This document shows, piece after piece, positions 1 to 12,299 of a stretch of DNA of 64,000 nucleotides. The position numbers and the translations under genes are program-made. The notes beneath the pieces were generated by a model. The model worked only from the letters and a program-made list of their open reading frames with translations, did no database searches and had not been told where the DNA came from. Where the stretch lies: assembly GCF_963169125.1 (NCBI RefSeq), contig NC_084798.1, positions 105,417,970-105,481,969 on the forward strand, given 5' to 3'. The DNA is from Humulus lupulus. Taxonomy: Eukaryota; Streptophyta; Magnoliopsida; Rosales; Cannabaceae. The stretch's first letter is position 1. Each line of letters starts with the position of its first letter.

Positions 1-2170
1 TGGACTCGGCGTCCAATAACCTCTTGCTTACGTAATACACAGGGAGCTGGATACGGCCATCTTCCCGGACGAGAGCGGCACTTACTGCGTGCTCAGTCAC
101 AGCTAAGTATAAGAACAATGCCTCTCCTTCGACAGGTTTGGACAGAATGGGAGCTCGGGTTAAATGTTCTTTGAGGTGTTGGAAGGCTGGTTCGCATTTG
201 GGGGTCCACTCGAACTTCTTGTTCCCTCGCAACACATTGAAGAAGGGGATACACTTGTCAGTGGCCTTGGATACGAAGCGGCTGAGAGCAGCTATCCTTC
301 CGGTAACGCTCTGGACATCCTTATGCTTCCGGGGGGAAGGCATATCTATGAACGCCTTTATTTTCTCAGGGTTGGCTTCCACTCCACGGGAGCTGACAAT
401 AAAACCGAGGAACTTCCCAGACGAGACCCCGAAAGTACATTTCTTTGGATTTAGTTTCATCCCGTACTTTCGGATCACGGCGAAAGCTTCCTCAAGGTCG
501 TTACTGTGGTCCCCGGAGGTCTTGCACTTTACCTACATGTCGTCCACGTACACCTCCATGTTCCTCCCCAGTTGGTCCTTGAACATTCTGTTTACCAGAC
601 GCTGGTACGTCGCCCCAGCATTCTTCAAACCGAAAGGCATGACCACGTAACAGTAGACACCCTTATCCGTGAGGAAGCTGGTGTGTTCCTGGTCCGCGAC
701 ATGCATCTTGATCTGGTTGTATCCGGAGTACGCATCCATGAAGGATAAGAGTTCGTACCCGGAAGTAGCGTCTACCATCTGATCGATTCGCGGGAGAGGG
801 AAACAATCTTTCGGGCAGGCCTTGTTTAGGTCCGTGAAGTCAATGCACATTCTCCAGGACCCATCGGGTTTCGGGACCAGAACTAGGTTGGCCAACCACA
901 CGGGATAGTGCGACTCCTGGAGAAAGCCTATGGACATCAATTTGTCCACTTCAGCTTTGACGGCTTCGGCTCTCACTGGGTCCAGCGGCCTCCTCTTTTG
1001 GCGAATTGGAGTTGCAGATGGGTCTATGTTGAGTGCGTGGCACGCAACATTGGGATTAATCCCCGTCATATCAGCGTGGCACCATGCCAGGATATCCTGA
1101 TTATCCTTCACAGTGGCCACGATCTTATCTCGAACGGTCGACGGCAGGTTTTTCCCCACCTGAATGACCTTGGTGGGTTCTCCCGGGTTGAGGATCACCT
1201 CTTCGACTTCCTCCATCGTCTCTATTGCTTTCTCGATTCCCACTCTTGGGTCGAGTTCGTCAAAGTATGCCTCCTGAGCACCCCCAGTTTCTGGCAATAC
1301 TTCCGCCAAAGGAATGGCAGCAAACGTCTCTCGGACCGTGTAGACGGCTCGGACGGAGACGTTATAACAGCTCCGTGCACTTCTTTGGTCTCCTCGGAGG
1401 GTGCCAATACGCCCATCGTCACATGGAAACTTCAAACATAAGTGGCGTATCGAGGTTATGGCCCCACAATCGATCAGGACCGGTCGGCCTAAGATGGCAT
1501 TATACGCCGTGGGGCAGTCGACCACCACGAATGTGCTATGCTTGAAGGCACAAGCGTCGCTTTCTCCTCTGAGGGTGACTGGAAGTTGAATTTTGCCTAA
1601 TGGCATGAGTGCGTCCCCATTGAAACCTTGAAGCTGGATGGGGCATGGGGCCAGGTCCGTCTCGATCAATCCGATCGCGTGGAAGGCCGCTTTGAAGAGG
1701 ATGTTCACGGAGCTTCCGTTATCGATCAAGATCCGTGAGACCTTCTTATTGGCAATCTGGGCTTCCACCACGAGGGGATCGTTGTGGGGGAAGTGCACAT
1801 GTCGAGCATCGTCCTCCGTGAAGGTGATGGGAAGATCCATCATTTGGGGACGTTGAGCAGGTGATTGGACCAAGGTGCACATCTCCTTGGCGTGCTCTAA
1901 CTCCCTCAAGTACCTCTTCTGGGAGTTGCGGGTGCTTCCGGCAAGGTGTGGTCCTCCGGAAATGGTGGCGACGTGTCCGTCAACGGGTGGCGGAGCAAGG
2001 CCGGGCGGATATGGGTTACCTGGTCCTGGAGCCAAAAAGGCAATGGGCGCCGGAGCGGGTGGAGCAGGAAGTGCGGGGAACTGAGACCCGGGAGTTTGGG
2101 GGTGACCGGCTCCAGGAGCGCTAGCGGCCCCCCTCTGTCCCGGGGAATATGCAGCTCTGTGAACTATCCC
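1..2170 (-). pseudogene. pol: Tat1 protease-reverse transcriptase-RNase H part of gag-pol
   Basis: The frame is the same as gag upstream and runs to the window edge. The aspartic protease core DNGSSVNIL is encoded near 1710-1740, followed by the RT with the palm motif YVDDM and downstream motifs such as GFIVSSRGVEANP. Reading continues to YYVSKRLLDAES at position 1, entering the RNase H region. A single TAG at 533-535 falls directly after YVDDM where the family usually has leucine, so one base change explains it. The frame is open on both sides of this stop. Integrase is not in the window. Confidence 0.85.
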
Positions 2171-4216
2171 CTATCCGGGATAGATAATGGGTATCCTCAC
2201 CCACTGACCGAGGTGTCCCGCTCTTGCCAGGGACTCGATCTCATCCTTCAGCTGAAGGCACTCGTTTGTGGTGTGCCCCACGTCTCCGTGGAACTCACAC
2301 CTTTTATTGGAGTCTCGCGGACGCCTTCCTCCGTGAGACACTTTCTGGGGTTTCCTGTAGTTGACCATATTACAGGTCGCCCGATAGACATTCTCTCGCG
2401 AGTCTATCAAACTGGTATATTCCGTGAACTTGGGCTCATAGTCCTTCCGGGGTTTCTTTGAATGGTCTCCCCGGTTGGAGTTTCTTCCGCTTCGTTTGCT
2501 CCGCGATGGGCTCAAATTTCGTTCTGGGGCTTCCGCTTGTGGCTGCGGCATGCCAGGAGCGATACTACATCCGGTTTGTACTGCTCCGTACCCAGAGAAA
2601 TGGGTTTGACTCGGCGTCTGAGCAGACGCGGAAGGCCCATACACACTTGGAGTGAATCGGGCTCCTGGAAGCGTGAGGGCTGGTGCGGGAGCTTGCGAAG
2701 CAAAGCTCGGCGCTGTCACGGAAGGCGTTGGAGCCGGGGGAACTCCGAAGGCCTGCTGGTAGGCATCCTCAAGGTTGATGATTCCCTGAGCTTTTGACAT
2801 GAATTCGGACAGCGTTTCTGCCCGTCTCCTTTGCATTTCCCCCCATAGCAGGGAGCCGACAGTAAGGCCCGATTGAAGGGCGATCAGCTTCATGTCATCG
2901 CTGACCTTGGTTTTTGCAGCAGCTTCCATCATTCTCTGAATGAAAGCTTTGAGGTTCTCAGTGGGTTGCTGCTTGATGTTGGTTAAGGAGCCAACCTCCA
3001 TGTCGTGGTCGCGGGCAGCAATAAACTGCCTCCTAAACGCCGACTGTAGCTCCTTCCAACTGTGGATTGATCCGGGAGCTAATCTTTTCCACCAGTCCTC
3101 CGCGGACTTGGTAAGGGTGAGTGAGAAGCACATGCATTTGGCGTCCTCACTGACACGCGCCACTTGCATCATTTTATTGTATTTAGCTAGGTGGGTATGC
3201 GGGTCTGTCCTCCCATCATATAATTCTATGTGAGGCATTTTGAAGTTATCCGGGAGGGACGTTTCCGCGATCCTCCTAATACATGGTTCCGGATCTTCCT
3301 CCTCAGAGTCTGACAGGGCCCCACTTTGCTTCCGGACCAGCTTGGTCAAGGCAGCAATCTGTTCTTCGAGCCTCTTCGTATCACTTTCCGGGAGGTCACG
3401 TCCCCGGAGCTTGTCATTAATATGATTTCGGAGGTCATCTCCGCGAGGCCGGGCCTTTTCTCCTTTGGCCTTTTCATACTTGGCCTCCAACCTTCTTCTT
3501 AGGTCCACCGTGGACCAGCTATCTTCGGAGTGCGAGTTCGCAGCCCGACCGTCCTGATTGACGGAATCACTGGGGCGGTTGTTCCTTCCCCTAGGCCTGG
3601 GTGCCTTAGCACCGGGCCCTTTAGGCACAGAGTGCCCCCTTGGGGCTGAAGGACGTCTGGGCTTAGGAGCGCCAGAGACCTTCTGCGCGCGGGGGGGGGG
3701 GCAGTCGGCCTGGTGATTCACGCCTTTAGGAGGTGCAGGGGCGTCAGCGCGCACAGGCTCTCCAACTTTTTCTTTACCCTTGTTAGGGGCGGCTTTGGAT
3801 GGTCCAGCAGCGGCTGGATCCGGCATGGGGGCATCAGCACCACCTAGAACAGAGGCATCCTCGTCCGAGTCGCCTAGATCTCCAAACTTACTTTGGAGGC
3901 GTTCCATCATGCGTTGCATTCTTTCGGAGACGCGCTCCTGCTCAGCAAGCTTGGCCTTAGTGGCCACCAGTTCTTCGACTACTTGGACCAGTTCTGGGTC
4001 CTTCTCATAGTAGCAGTCGTCCTTGTAATAACCGTCTTGGACATACTCTTCTTCGTCTTCTAAGTATGTTGTATCTTCGGTACTGACCCGATCCTGGCGG
4101 GATGTCGGGTCTTCACCTTGGTAGTCTAAGGGTTCGCTTTGCACCACATCTTCCATCACGGTATCGGGGTTGACCGTAGCATTTTTGTCAACAGCGGATT
4201 TTCTCGTAGTCACCAT
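2171..4216 (-). CDS. gag: Tat1 Gag polyprotein (681 aa)
   Basis: Capsid-type Gag that would package element RNA in cytoplasmic particles. I chose ATG 4216 ([11 protein letters not shown]); the open frame extends eight codons further up without an ATG. An acidic N-terminus and a likely coiled coil (about residues 75-115) precede a Pro/Lys/Arg-rich linker. The retrotransposon Gag domain follows (about 330-450, with [16 protein letters not shown]), then the zinc-knuckle-like [14 protein letters not shown] near the C-terminus. It ends in TAG at 2171-2173, and pol continues in the same frame. The stop may be an amber readthrough site or a mutation. Confidence 0.85.
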   Translation of the reverse strand: MVTTRKSAVDKNATVNPDTVMEDVVQSEPLDYQGEDPTSRQDRVSTEDTTYLEDEEEYVQDGYYKDDCYYEKDPELVQVVEELVATKAKLAEQERVSERMQRMMERLQSKFGDLGDSDEDASVLGGADAPMPDPAAAGPSKAAPNKGKEKVGEPVRADAPAPPKGVNHQADCPPPRAQKVSGAPKPRRPSAPRGHSVPKGPGAKAPRPRGRNNRPSDSVNQDGRAANSHSEDSWSTVDLRRRLEAKYEKAKGEKARPRGDDLRNHINDKLRGRDLPESDTKRLEEQIAALTKLVRKQSGALSDSEEEDPEPCIRRIAETSLPDNFKMPHIELYDGRTDPHTHLAKYNKMMQVARVSEDAKCMCFSLTLTKSAEDWWKRLAPGSIHSWKELQSAFRRQFIAARDHDMEVGSLTNIKQQPTENLKAFIQRMMEAAAKTKVSDDMKLIALQSGLTVGSLLWGEMQRRRAETLSEFMSKAQGIINLEDAYQQAFGVPPAPTPSVTAPSFASQAPAPALTLPGARFTPSVYGPSASAQTPSQTHFSGYGAVQTGCSIAPGMPQPQAEAPERNLSPSRSKRSGRNSNRGDHSKKPRKDYEPKFTEYTSLIDSRENVYRATCNMVNYRKPQKVSHGGRRPRDSNKRCEFHGDVGHTTNECLQLKDEIESLARAGHLGQWVRIPIIYPG

Positions 4217-4281
4217 CTCTTTAGCACGAAGTGAATACAAAAAACGTACACAGAAAAAGAGCTGACTAACAACTTCCTACA

Positions 4282-4300
4282 GCTCTCAATGAAAGCACCA
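4282..4300 (-). other. Tat1 primer-binding site
   Basis: On the minus strand this reads TGGTGCTTTCATTGAGAGC, three bases inside the LTR end. The same motif follows the LTRs of Tat2 (19134) and, with one change, Tat3 (60556). It has the TGG expected to pair with a tRNA 3' CCA. I do not assign the tRNA. Confidence 0.75.
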
Positions 4301-4303
4301 AAA

Positions 4304-5191
4304 TGTTTACCGAGTTTTTCGGAAACGAATAACTAACAGAATAATAAAAAGATAAGAACTGTAGAAATGCTGAAATGTAACTAAACAAACAGTGTTTTTA
4401 CGTGGTTCAGGCGTTAACAAGCCCTAGTCCACGAGTCGATGTTATTATACTTGGAAAAGGTTACAGTAAGATGGCTGGTGCACAAGAACTTCACACACTC
4501 ACAGTGTTTCTCTCGGGTTCTCTTGAAGAAGATGAAGCTAGAGGGATTTTAGTAGAGTTTTTGCTATATATCCTTTTTTCGTCCCTCTTCTTGTAAAATG
4601 AAGGGGTCTTTATAGCTAGGGTTTTGGATTAGGGTTTTTCTCTACGTACATGAGTCTTAATTACACCAGCCATAAATAGGGATACAATTACTGTAGTAGC
4701 ATGGCTACAAGACTCTATGTGGGTATATTTACGTGAAAGTATGGGGAACACACAAAGTCAGCCGTCTTTTCCAAGTTGTCAGCGGAACAGTAGGCGAAAA
4801 GGTACCCTTAGGCGTGCTGGGATGTGTGCGGCTTTGACCTGACGGGCGTGTCAGGCGGGATCCTGTGTCAGGTGGATATCATTCCAAATATGCCTCCTCC
4901 AGGACTCGACCGTTTGGCTTTGTTCCGTGCGAGGCATGGAACTGCTTCCGCGGAGACCACTCGAAGAGCTTCTCCTGGAAGGAGCTTCCCCGAAGGATAC
5001 CCCTTCGGGAGTCCGGGAGAGTTGACGAGTTTCCGTATTGTGTTTGCTTGGAAGAGTAATCCGGACACTAAACGGGAGAGGCGAAGCCTTTCTGTTCATC
5101 CGCGAGCTCTGGTCACCTACCGTGAAAGACATCGATAATTCTGCTTCCCCGAGGTCATCAATCTAAACGCTATCCGGAAATCTGGATAACA
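4304..5191 (-). repeat. Tat1 5' LTR (888 bp)
   Basis: In minus orientation it starts TGTTATCCA, as do the Tat2 LTRs, and ends GGTAAACA, giving TG...CA ends. A TATA-like TATAAAG lies on the minus strand near 4609-4616. The boundary at 5191 is inferred from the shared TGTTATCCA start and from the change to pyrimidine-rich sequence just beyond it. Confidence 0.75.
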
Positions 5192-8100
5192 CAAGGTCCA
5201 CCCCCTTTACTTTAGTTCCCAACAACACTCTTTCAGGCGCAACAAATCTTGCCCCACAAGATCTTGTCTAACAGCCATACTCTCGATAGCCTCTCGTTTA
5301 CACCGCAACCCTGCTGAAGCCTCAGGGTCTGCCTAGATTACAATGACCAATTCATCGTCTTATTCCTGATTCCAGAGATACTCAAAAGTCATCACCTCTA
5401 CTAGGTGGGATCAGCTTGTAGGCTCCGCCGGCCTAACCCTTAGTACAACTTCAGAATTTTATGCTGAATCAAGAGTCAGAATTCTCCCTTCTATCTCTGA
5501 ACACCATACAAATCCTTGTCTGATATTACGTAGAGTTACAAAGCTTTCCCTCCGGAACTTTATTTCCTCATGATTTAACAATTCACAAGCTCTTTACCCT
5601 TTCAAATAGGCAGACACTCCTGCCTTAAGAATTCCAACAACCTGTCTGGCTTTCACTCTGAACCAATGCCAAAACGTAGTATTCACTAACCTTTACCTCC
5701 TTCTATGTCCTATGTCGTGTTACATTAACAAGACACCAGCAGCTGCTACCACGACTAACTCGTCAGGGATTACACTTCCCTTAATACCTCAAGTATTCGC
5801 CTACTCAGCGCTCAATTCTTTAAAATATCCGATAAACTTTCAGACTACAATTTCACTTGCAATCAACTGATAATCCCAAATTCCCACTCTGTTCTTTTCG
5901 TTCACTAAATCCATTCCAAAACTTAAAATACAAAAGGGTCTCAATTCGATATCATCGACGCTCCATCCTGAAACTAGTTCACTCGACCCAACTACATTAA
6001 CTCCATCAACTGAGTTAAAACTTTTCATGTCCAAACACCTTACTCAAGGTCTAAAGTGGTCTATTCCTATGATACAATACCACATCACTTAACCCCTCAG
6101 GGTCCAAAGGAAAACATCAGATTCTGCCACCTGATCGACCCTCCCGGTACGACGTACCCAAGGAGGTGGAATGATATCCATTCAGAATTCTCATTGAAAA
6201 ACCAAATTCTAACTGGATCCTTCACTCGATCCTGGTATCCTGACTTGTACCACCTCAGCAGGGTTCCTCCCTGCTTCAACCACAGTCTACTCTATTGATT
6301 CTATAGCTCAGTGTCACTCACCAACTAACCATTACCCACTAACGTCATGCCGAACTCAGTCGTTGCCTTGACCACTCCATTACAATCTATGGCGTTATTC
6401 CCAGACTGACACACGCCTCACAGTTAGGAGTTCCGCCGCCAATTAAATTTCCCTTCGCTCAATCGAGGATTCCCAAACACTGATCATTCGCCTGTTACTT
6501 TTCACCACATCTGTGTCCCAACGTTATCTTTCTTGCTAATACCCAACACTCAAGTACCTTATGCCCTGCACAACAGTCGACTTAACGTTCCAAGTGTATC
6601 AACCAGGTTCATTCTTTCGTCTCCCGCAAGGTTCGATCCATCCTCGCTCCAGATGCGCCTGGGCGTGCACAATCCATGATGCACTCCCACAAATCCATGT
6701 CATCATCATAGATCAAGTCCTTTATGCCATCACTCTTTACTTAACCATAACACACACATTCCAGCATTACCAGATACTAAACAATTTTTTACCTTGCCTT
6801 CTGAATTCTTTCTGATGTGACACCACTCAGTCCGTCTAATCTCAAGTTTTACTATTCTCCTCATCTCTGATGTAGTTGTCTCCGGAGGTGCTTATGCAAT
6901 AGATGACGCGCTTACCAGTCTTGTTATGCTTTCTATTCTTCAGATATTCATCATAAGCTTCTTTGCGGCTTCAGATCAAATCTCCTCATGCATGTCCTTT
7001 CTCCTTGTAGCTCTATTCTGAGTACTCCTGAGGACACCCAAACTAACACTCCGTAGAACCTTACCTGTGACTTCGCCTTCTGGGTACAACGTCTTCAGCA
7101 TAATCATTTTCTCACCATTTTCGTCTGGGAGTAATCCACATGCACTGCTCTTGAGTTTGAAGGGACTTACCCATACCGTTCACGCATTCTCAGCCTAAAG
7201 AACTTACCTGTGCTGCTGTAGCTTGAACCATTCTAGAATCTTTGTTACCAACTCCTCACACCCAACCCGGTGCAGACTAGAAAATTTCCCGAAATGTCTC
7301 TATCCTTGGTTTCCAACTGGCAATAACCAGGTCGTAGATCAACTCTTGGAGACATCGTCCCCACTGGTACCCAACATTGTACTTTTCGTTCAAACCCGAC
7401 GATGCCAACAATCCCCGCAGTATAACACACTGGCTACACCAGGCTCAGATTCCTTCAATTGCTTCGATAGACTTTCTGTCGGCCAAAACCGTCTTTTACA
7501 ACATTCCTTATACCAATCCTATCTATAGCCTGACCTTGAAGTATCCCCTAAATCTTTCTTTACATACCCACATAGCTTTCCCACTGGTCAGCTCTGTTCC
7601 ACTCAGTCTCATTCACATACTCCAGATGATATCCTCAACAATCCATGATTATTTCTTAACTAATCAGCTCGCTCACTGCGACTCATGCTAAGGCTTCCTT
7701 AAGACAACCCCTGTCGTTATTACTATGAACTTCTTGATCACTTGCATCCCAATTCACCTGCCATAGGTTTCAAATTCCTTCTCAATAAGTATTACTATCA
7801 TCAACCTCTCGAATAGCACCTTTGAGGCAACCTCTCAATGTCCATCTCCCCTCTCGGAACATTCTCAACACCGAGTTCTTCGAGTTCGCTACATGCCCAA
7901 AGCATAAACCAGTCAGTTAAAGACTCATCCTTGATGACTCAACCTCGAACTTCGAATGTATTGCTGCATTCTAGTTCTCCGTTCCCTCACCATGGGAAGT
8001 CCATCCTAACATCTCGAGTCATTCTATGTAGAATTCCTCACCTGACCTCCTCTCAGGTGGCATCCTCTCCCTCATGCGCATACCAAATAGCCTCCCTAGT

Positions 8101-9684
8101 TCCTGTCACCATCTTGATAACTGCCTTTTCCAATCAGGCTTCTTTCCAATCTCAAATTAGGTGCCCATGCACTGTCTGGGGTCCTTCTACCTCAACAATT
8201 GAGAATCCAACCTTGCTGCGTTCTATCAATAAAAGTACCATCTTATCAATCAGACTTTTCCCCCTTTCTGGCAAACCAGAAGCCATAGAACTATCTGGGG
8301 TTCCTTTAACTCGATTATCACAAATCTATCTTTACTAATTTCCATCAAAGGAAGCACCGCCATATGCGGCTCCAACACTCATGCTCTAAACATCAACCAT
8401 TAGTTCCTCGAACAACATGACCCTCTCCGCCATCCACATACAGACGATAAGTCCTTACATCAGAGCGCCCCAAATGCCCTGGACTATCCCAGAGTTCCAT
8501 CCTTAAATGGGTCGCCACCATTTCCGGATACATCCGTCAGTATAAATTCCCAAAATGAATTATCCAATTCACCAAACCCATTGTTCTACATTGTTGTTAC
8601 TCTATCAGTCCAAACCAAACTTATAAGTTCACCAGTCTCCACAGTTCAAATCATGTCTTTATAACCTCTTCTATCACTCACCATCTGAGTTCTTTCCAAC
8701 CCATTAAGCCAGTACCTCAGCCCGAGTACCAAATCCGGGCATCTCTCTGCCTCAACATTTGACACAACCCTCTAATCAGGATATCTCATCCTCTTAACCA
8801 AGGGTGGAATTAACTCTGCTCATCTATTGATAACTTCCTTGTCAACTCATACCTTCCTCAACACTAGAGGATAACACCCCTTACGCCTTTCATATAATAC
8901 CCTTATCTGTCCTTACCTCACAGTAAACCAACACTGGTAACCTTACTGTTAAAACATCGAAATCAGCTATTTCCCCAGAGAAATCCGCTGTTCACTTATC
9001 CCATCTCAACTAACAAACTCCACAACTTACTCACACACTAGTGACCCTCTGCTGCTGCTTTCAGGGATAACTGGAGATCTCAACTCCAACTTATATCTAA
9101 AAACCCCTCTTTAACACAATATCAGGTCCCCAAACCCTTCTAGGAACCAACAACTCGAGTTCATTCGTCAAAACCGACCAAACTCCTGAACTCAGAGGTT
9201 CATACCCTGAACCAACTCAAAACTAAATCCAAATATCCACAGGTATAATGCACACACAAGCATATACTAGGTCAAGTCCACAATGATATACATTTAGTTA
9301 CCAAATTTTAACATCACTAAGTATACCCAGGTCTCAACATGCTTCATACAAGCAAATAAACGGATATAACATACAGATTCAACTTAAACAATCAACCACA
9401 TAACTCAATATGTAAACCATTATGCCAATATTCATCCACATACATAATAATGTTATTCAGCATGCATTAATCTCAACATGAAATTGTCAAGGGCCCAGCC
9501 CAGCAGTATCTCCTGCATATGTCAACTCATTACTCATGCTCCATATAGATAAGCAGGTAAACAGGGCATTCAAACATATATTCAGGCATGTTAATCAATC
9601 ATACCAACCAACCCTAAGTCGAGCTTGTTACTGACAGCGAGAGTACATGTTCGGTCGATCTCCAGAACCAATAAACCTTGGCTC
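5192..9684 (-). mobile_element. Non-coding interior of large chromovirus-type element (LARD-like)
   Basis: About 4.5 kb between Tat1 and a tRNA-Met-type primer site. The plus strand is strongly pyrimidine-rich and no frame shows Gag, RT, RNase H or integrase motifs. Scattered ORFs of up to 166 codons look like chance. With the adjoining 2.27-kb LTR this fits a large retrotransposon derivative lacking coding capacity. A coding element too decayed to read by eye is the alternative. Its 3' LTR would lie left of the window, beyond Tat1. Confidence 0.6.
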
Positions 9685-9696
9685 GCTCTGATACCA
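9685..9696 (-). other. tRNA-Met-type primer-binding site
   Basis: The minus strand reads TGGTATCAGAGC, the standard initiator-Met primer site of plant retrotransposons, three bases from the LTR end at 9700. It fixes the element's orientation as minus and makes 9700-11965 its 5' LTR. Confidence 0.92.
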
Positions 9697-9699
9697 AGT

Positions 9700-11965
9700 T
9701 GTAACGCCCTACTTCCTTAGAGCCGTTACTAAGTGAGTTTTAAGACAAAACAGTGCAATGAACTCGCTTACCGAGGTTTTGAAACAAAAGTGTGACTAAT
9801 AAAAGTTAAGGCTGTAATCATTGAAAATGCGTTGACTTAATAAAAACTTCTAGTATTAAATAATTGGGATCCCAAAATAAGGTTTGAAAACTATTTACAT
9901 CTTGAAATGAGTTTACAGTTGATCAATTCTAAAAATCATAGATTATTACAGCCATTTTCAAATAAACCCCCAACCAAAGTAGTCGGGCAGGCCAAACATG
10001 TACGCGTCGCTTCACGCTCTCCGTACTCATGGTTGGTTGACTCAGCCTTTGCCTTTACCTGCAACACAGAGCACCCGTGAACCGAAGCCCAGCAAGAAAA
10101 CTCATGCATTTCATAACATATGCAAAATATACAGTTAATCATATAAGATAATCCACAAATAAGTAAGTCAACCATTAGACTAAGCAAACACGGCCATGCC
10201 GCCCCAGAAGCCTTACCAAAGCCTGGGGTATCGGTCCTCACCGTAAGGATATCACATGTATCCACCGGGCCCTGCCCTGACTATAAGCATCCCATGTGCT
10301 AAGTGTTACTTCCGGCCCCGCTGCCATTCTCGGCCTTGCCGCCCTCGGCCATGCCGTACATTTCATTATAATCATATATAGCACAAACCAAGCAACATTC
10401 AAACAAATACCAATTTATTTAAATCTGCACCCTAACATGTAATGCAATATAGGGCCGTGCCCTGCAATCATTTCATCATGCAATATAGGGCCGTGCCCCG
10501 CAATCACACTATGGGCCCATGCCCTATCCTACGGGTGTTATAGTTTTCTTACCTGTACTCCGAGCTTCCTGATGCACTAAAGCCACGAGCACGGTCCTCT
10601 AGCACGAGCCTCTCTAATAGCCTAGTCACAACACACATAAAACATCCTTCAATACTAACCAACCCAAAAACACTTCCCGGGACCAATCCCGCACTCTCGG
10701 GACCTCTAATTCCCTAAAACAATACATTGGAACCATCCCCCGAGTCCACGGGCAAAAGCCCTAAAAACCAGAATTTTTGCCTGCCAAAATGGCCTAGGGC
10801 CGCGGCGCTCCCCTCAAGGGCCGCGGCGCCCAGCGACTTGCCCCTCTCCTGATGCAACATCGCGCCGCGACGCCCAAGAACAGGGCCGCGACGCTCATAC
10901 GCGAACCCAGATTTTCTGGGTTTTCTCTTGCGTTTTTCCCGAACTTAAACCCCTCCAAATCATCCCAAACAATTACCTAAACCCCAAAACCAATTTCAAA
11001 CTTCAAATAGACCATACATCAACCCATAAACATCATAACCCAACTCAATAACATAATCATACTCAAAATCCACCCATTTGATCTCAGCTTAAGAAATCTA
11101 AACCCATAAACCAAAAACATAAACCAAAGCTTGAAAAGCTTAAACCATGCTTCAAATTCCTAAACCACAACAGAAACAAATCTTAAAATTGCATAGAACC
11201 TTACCTTGAATGAAGAATCCAACCTTAAGCTTCCTTGGTTCATCCCCGAAGTCTTCAAGTTTCAGCTCCCTTCTTCTTCTTCATGCCCTAGCTTTTTCCC
11301 TCTCCTTTTTATTCTCTTCAATTTATCAAAGCATCAAATGACCAAGCCCCCAAACCGTGTACCCCTTAATACCCAGCTGCAATATATCAATTTCCTAGCC
11401 AAATGACCATTTTACCCCTTCATCAAAACCCTTTGCTAACTACACCTCAAGGGCACTCTAGTCCTTTCTCCTATATTGCAATTCTACCATTTCTTTCACC
11501 TAACTTGTTACTCTCAGCAGTAACTAATGGTTACCCAGGTTACTAAATCTCCAATAACCATTACCCGCTAAATCTCAACTTAGTCATAAAATTCCCGAGG
11601 TACCCCTGGGCTCCTCCCGAGCCGGGTATAGAAATCCCGTTGTGACTCTTAAGTTAACTAGCTCTCTAGGACCGTCTCGGCACGTGCATCGCAATAATAA
11701 CACCACACTCACGTGGTACAATTCACATATCAATACAGTTATGCCCAACATGGCCAAAATTACAATTACGCCCTTCTAACACGATCCGGGCCTACATGCA
11801 TACTAATATACATAGTCATGCATCTCAGATAAACAAATAGCCAAATAACATGCTTTAAATCATAACCATGCATTTAACTCATAAAATCACACATAAATCC
11901 CATCGTGCCCTCCTGGCACGATAATCAAGGCCCTTAAGCCTTATTAGCGAATTTGGGTCGTTACA
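9700..11965 (-). repeat. 5' LTR of chromovirus-type family A (copy A1, 2266 bp)
   Basis: Plus-strand ends are TGTAACGCCC and GGGTCGTTACA. It closely matches the solo LTR at 45090-47337. It contains short direct repeats (GGGCCGTGCCC at about 10440-10500, CTCGGCC around 10310-10355) and GC-rich GGGCCGCGGCGC tracts near 10800. Conserved splice-like TTACCT motifs lie at about 10059, 10551 and 11203. The base after the LTR begins CTTTT, its probable target copy. Confidence 0.9.
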
Positions 11966-11970
11966 CTTTT

Positions 11971-12200
11971 CTCAAGCGTCTACTTTGGAGACCCTTTTTT
12001 CAAGCGTCTATTTTTTAGACCCTTTTCTCAAGCGTCTACTTTGGAGACCCTTTTTTCAAGCGTCTACTTTGGAGACCCTTTTTTCAAGCGTCTACTTTGG
12101 AGACCCGTTTCTCAAGCGTCTACTTTGGAGACCCTTTTTGCAAGCATCTACTTTTGAGACCCTTTTCTCAAGCGTCTACTTTTGAGACCCTTTTCTCAAT
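11971..12200. repeat. Minisatellite, about 8 copies of a 28-29 bp unit
   Basis: The core AAGCGTCTACTTTGGAGACC is repeated head to tail, with small T-run length changes and substitutions (ACTTTTGAGACCC in the last copies). It lies between the A1 LTR and the Tat4 gag. There are no unique spacers between units, so this is a simple tandem array. Confidence 0.9.
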
Positions 12201-12299
12201 TTTTGAGGTGATCTCCCCTCGGGTCGGGACTTTCATGGCTAGATGGTCTTCGTTCAATCTCAAACTTGGTCAGCGACCCCTCTAGCATGACGCCCCCTT

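Larger units (their letters stand above)
1..5191 (-). mobile_element. Tat1: Ty3/Gypsy Tat-lineage retrotransposon, 5' part, cut by left window edge
   Basis: Order on the minus strand is LTR (4304-5191), primer site, gag, protease, reverse transcriptase, with the rest beyond position 1. The gag, the CX2HX4HX4C knuckle and the RT are of the plant Tat/Retand type. The base after the LTR starts the putative 5-bp target copy CAAGG; its partner lies outside the window. The element appears to sit in the non-coding interior of the chromovirus-type element whose LTR is at 9700-11965. Few lesions are visible, so it is probably fairly young. Confidence 0.85.

Noticed and set aside
7838..8338. 166-codon plus-strand ORF in the A1 interior
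   Set aside because: Serine/leucine-rich composition follows from the pyrimidine-rich DNA. No domain, no splice context, and many similar ORFs nearby.
11971..12200. Regularly spaced repeats resembling a CRISPR array
   Set aside because: Units are contiguous without unique spacers, and the context is plant retrotransposons.
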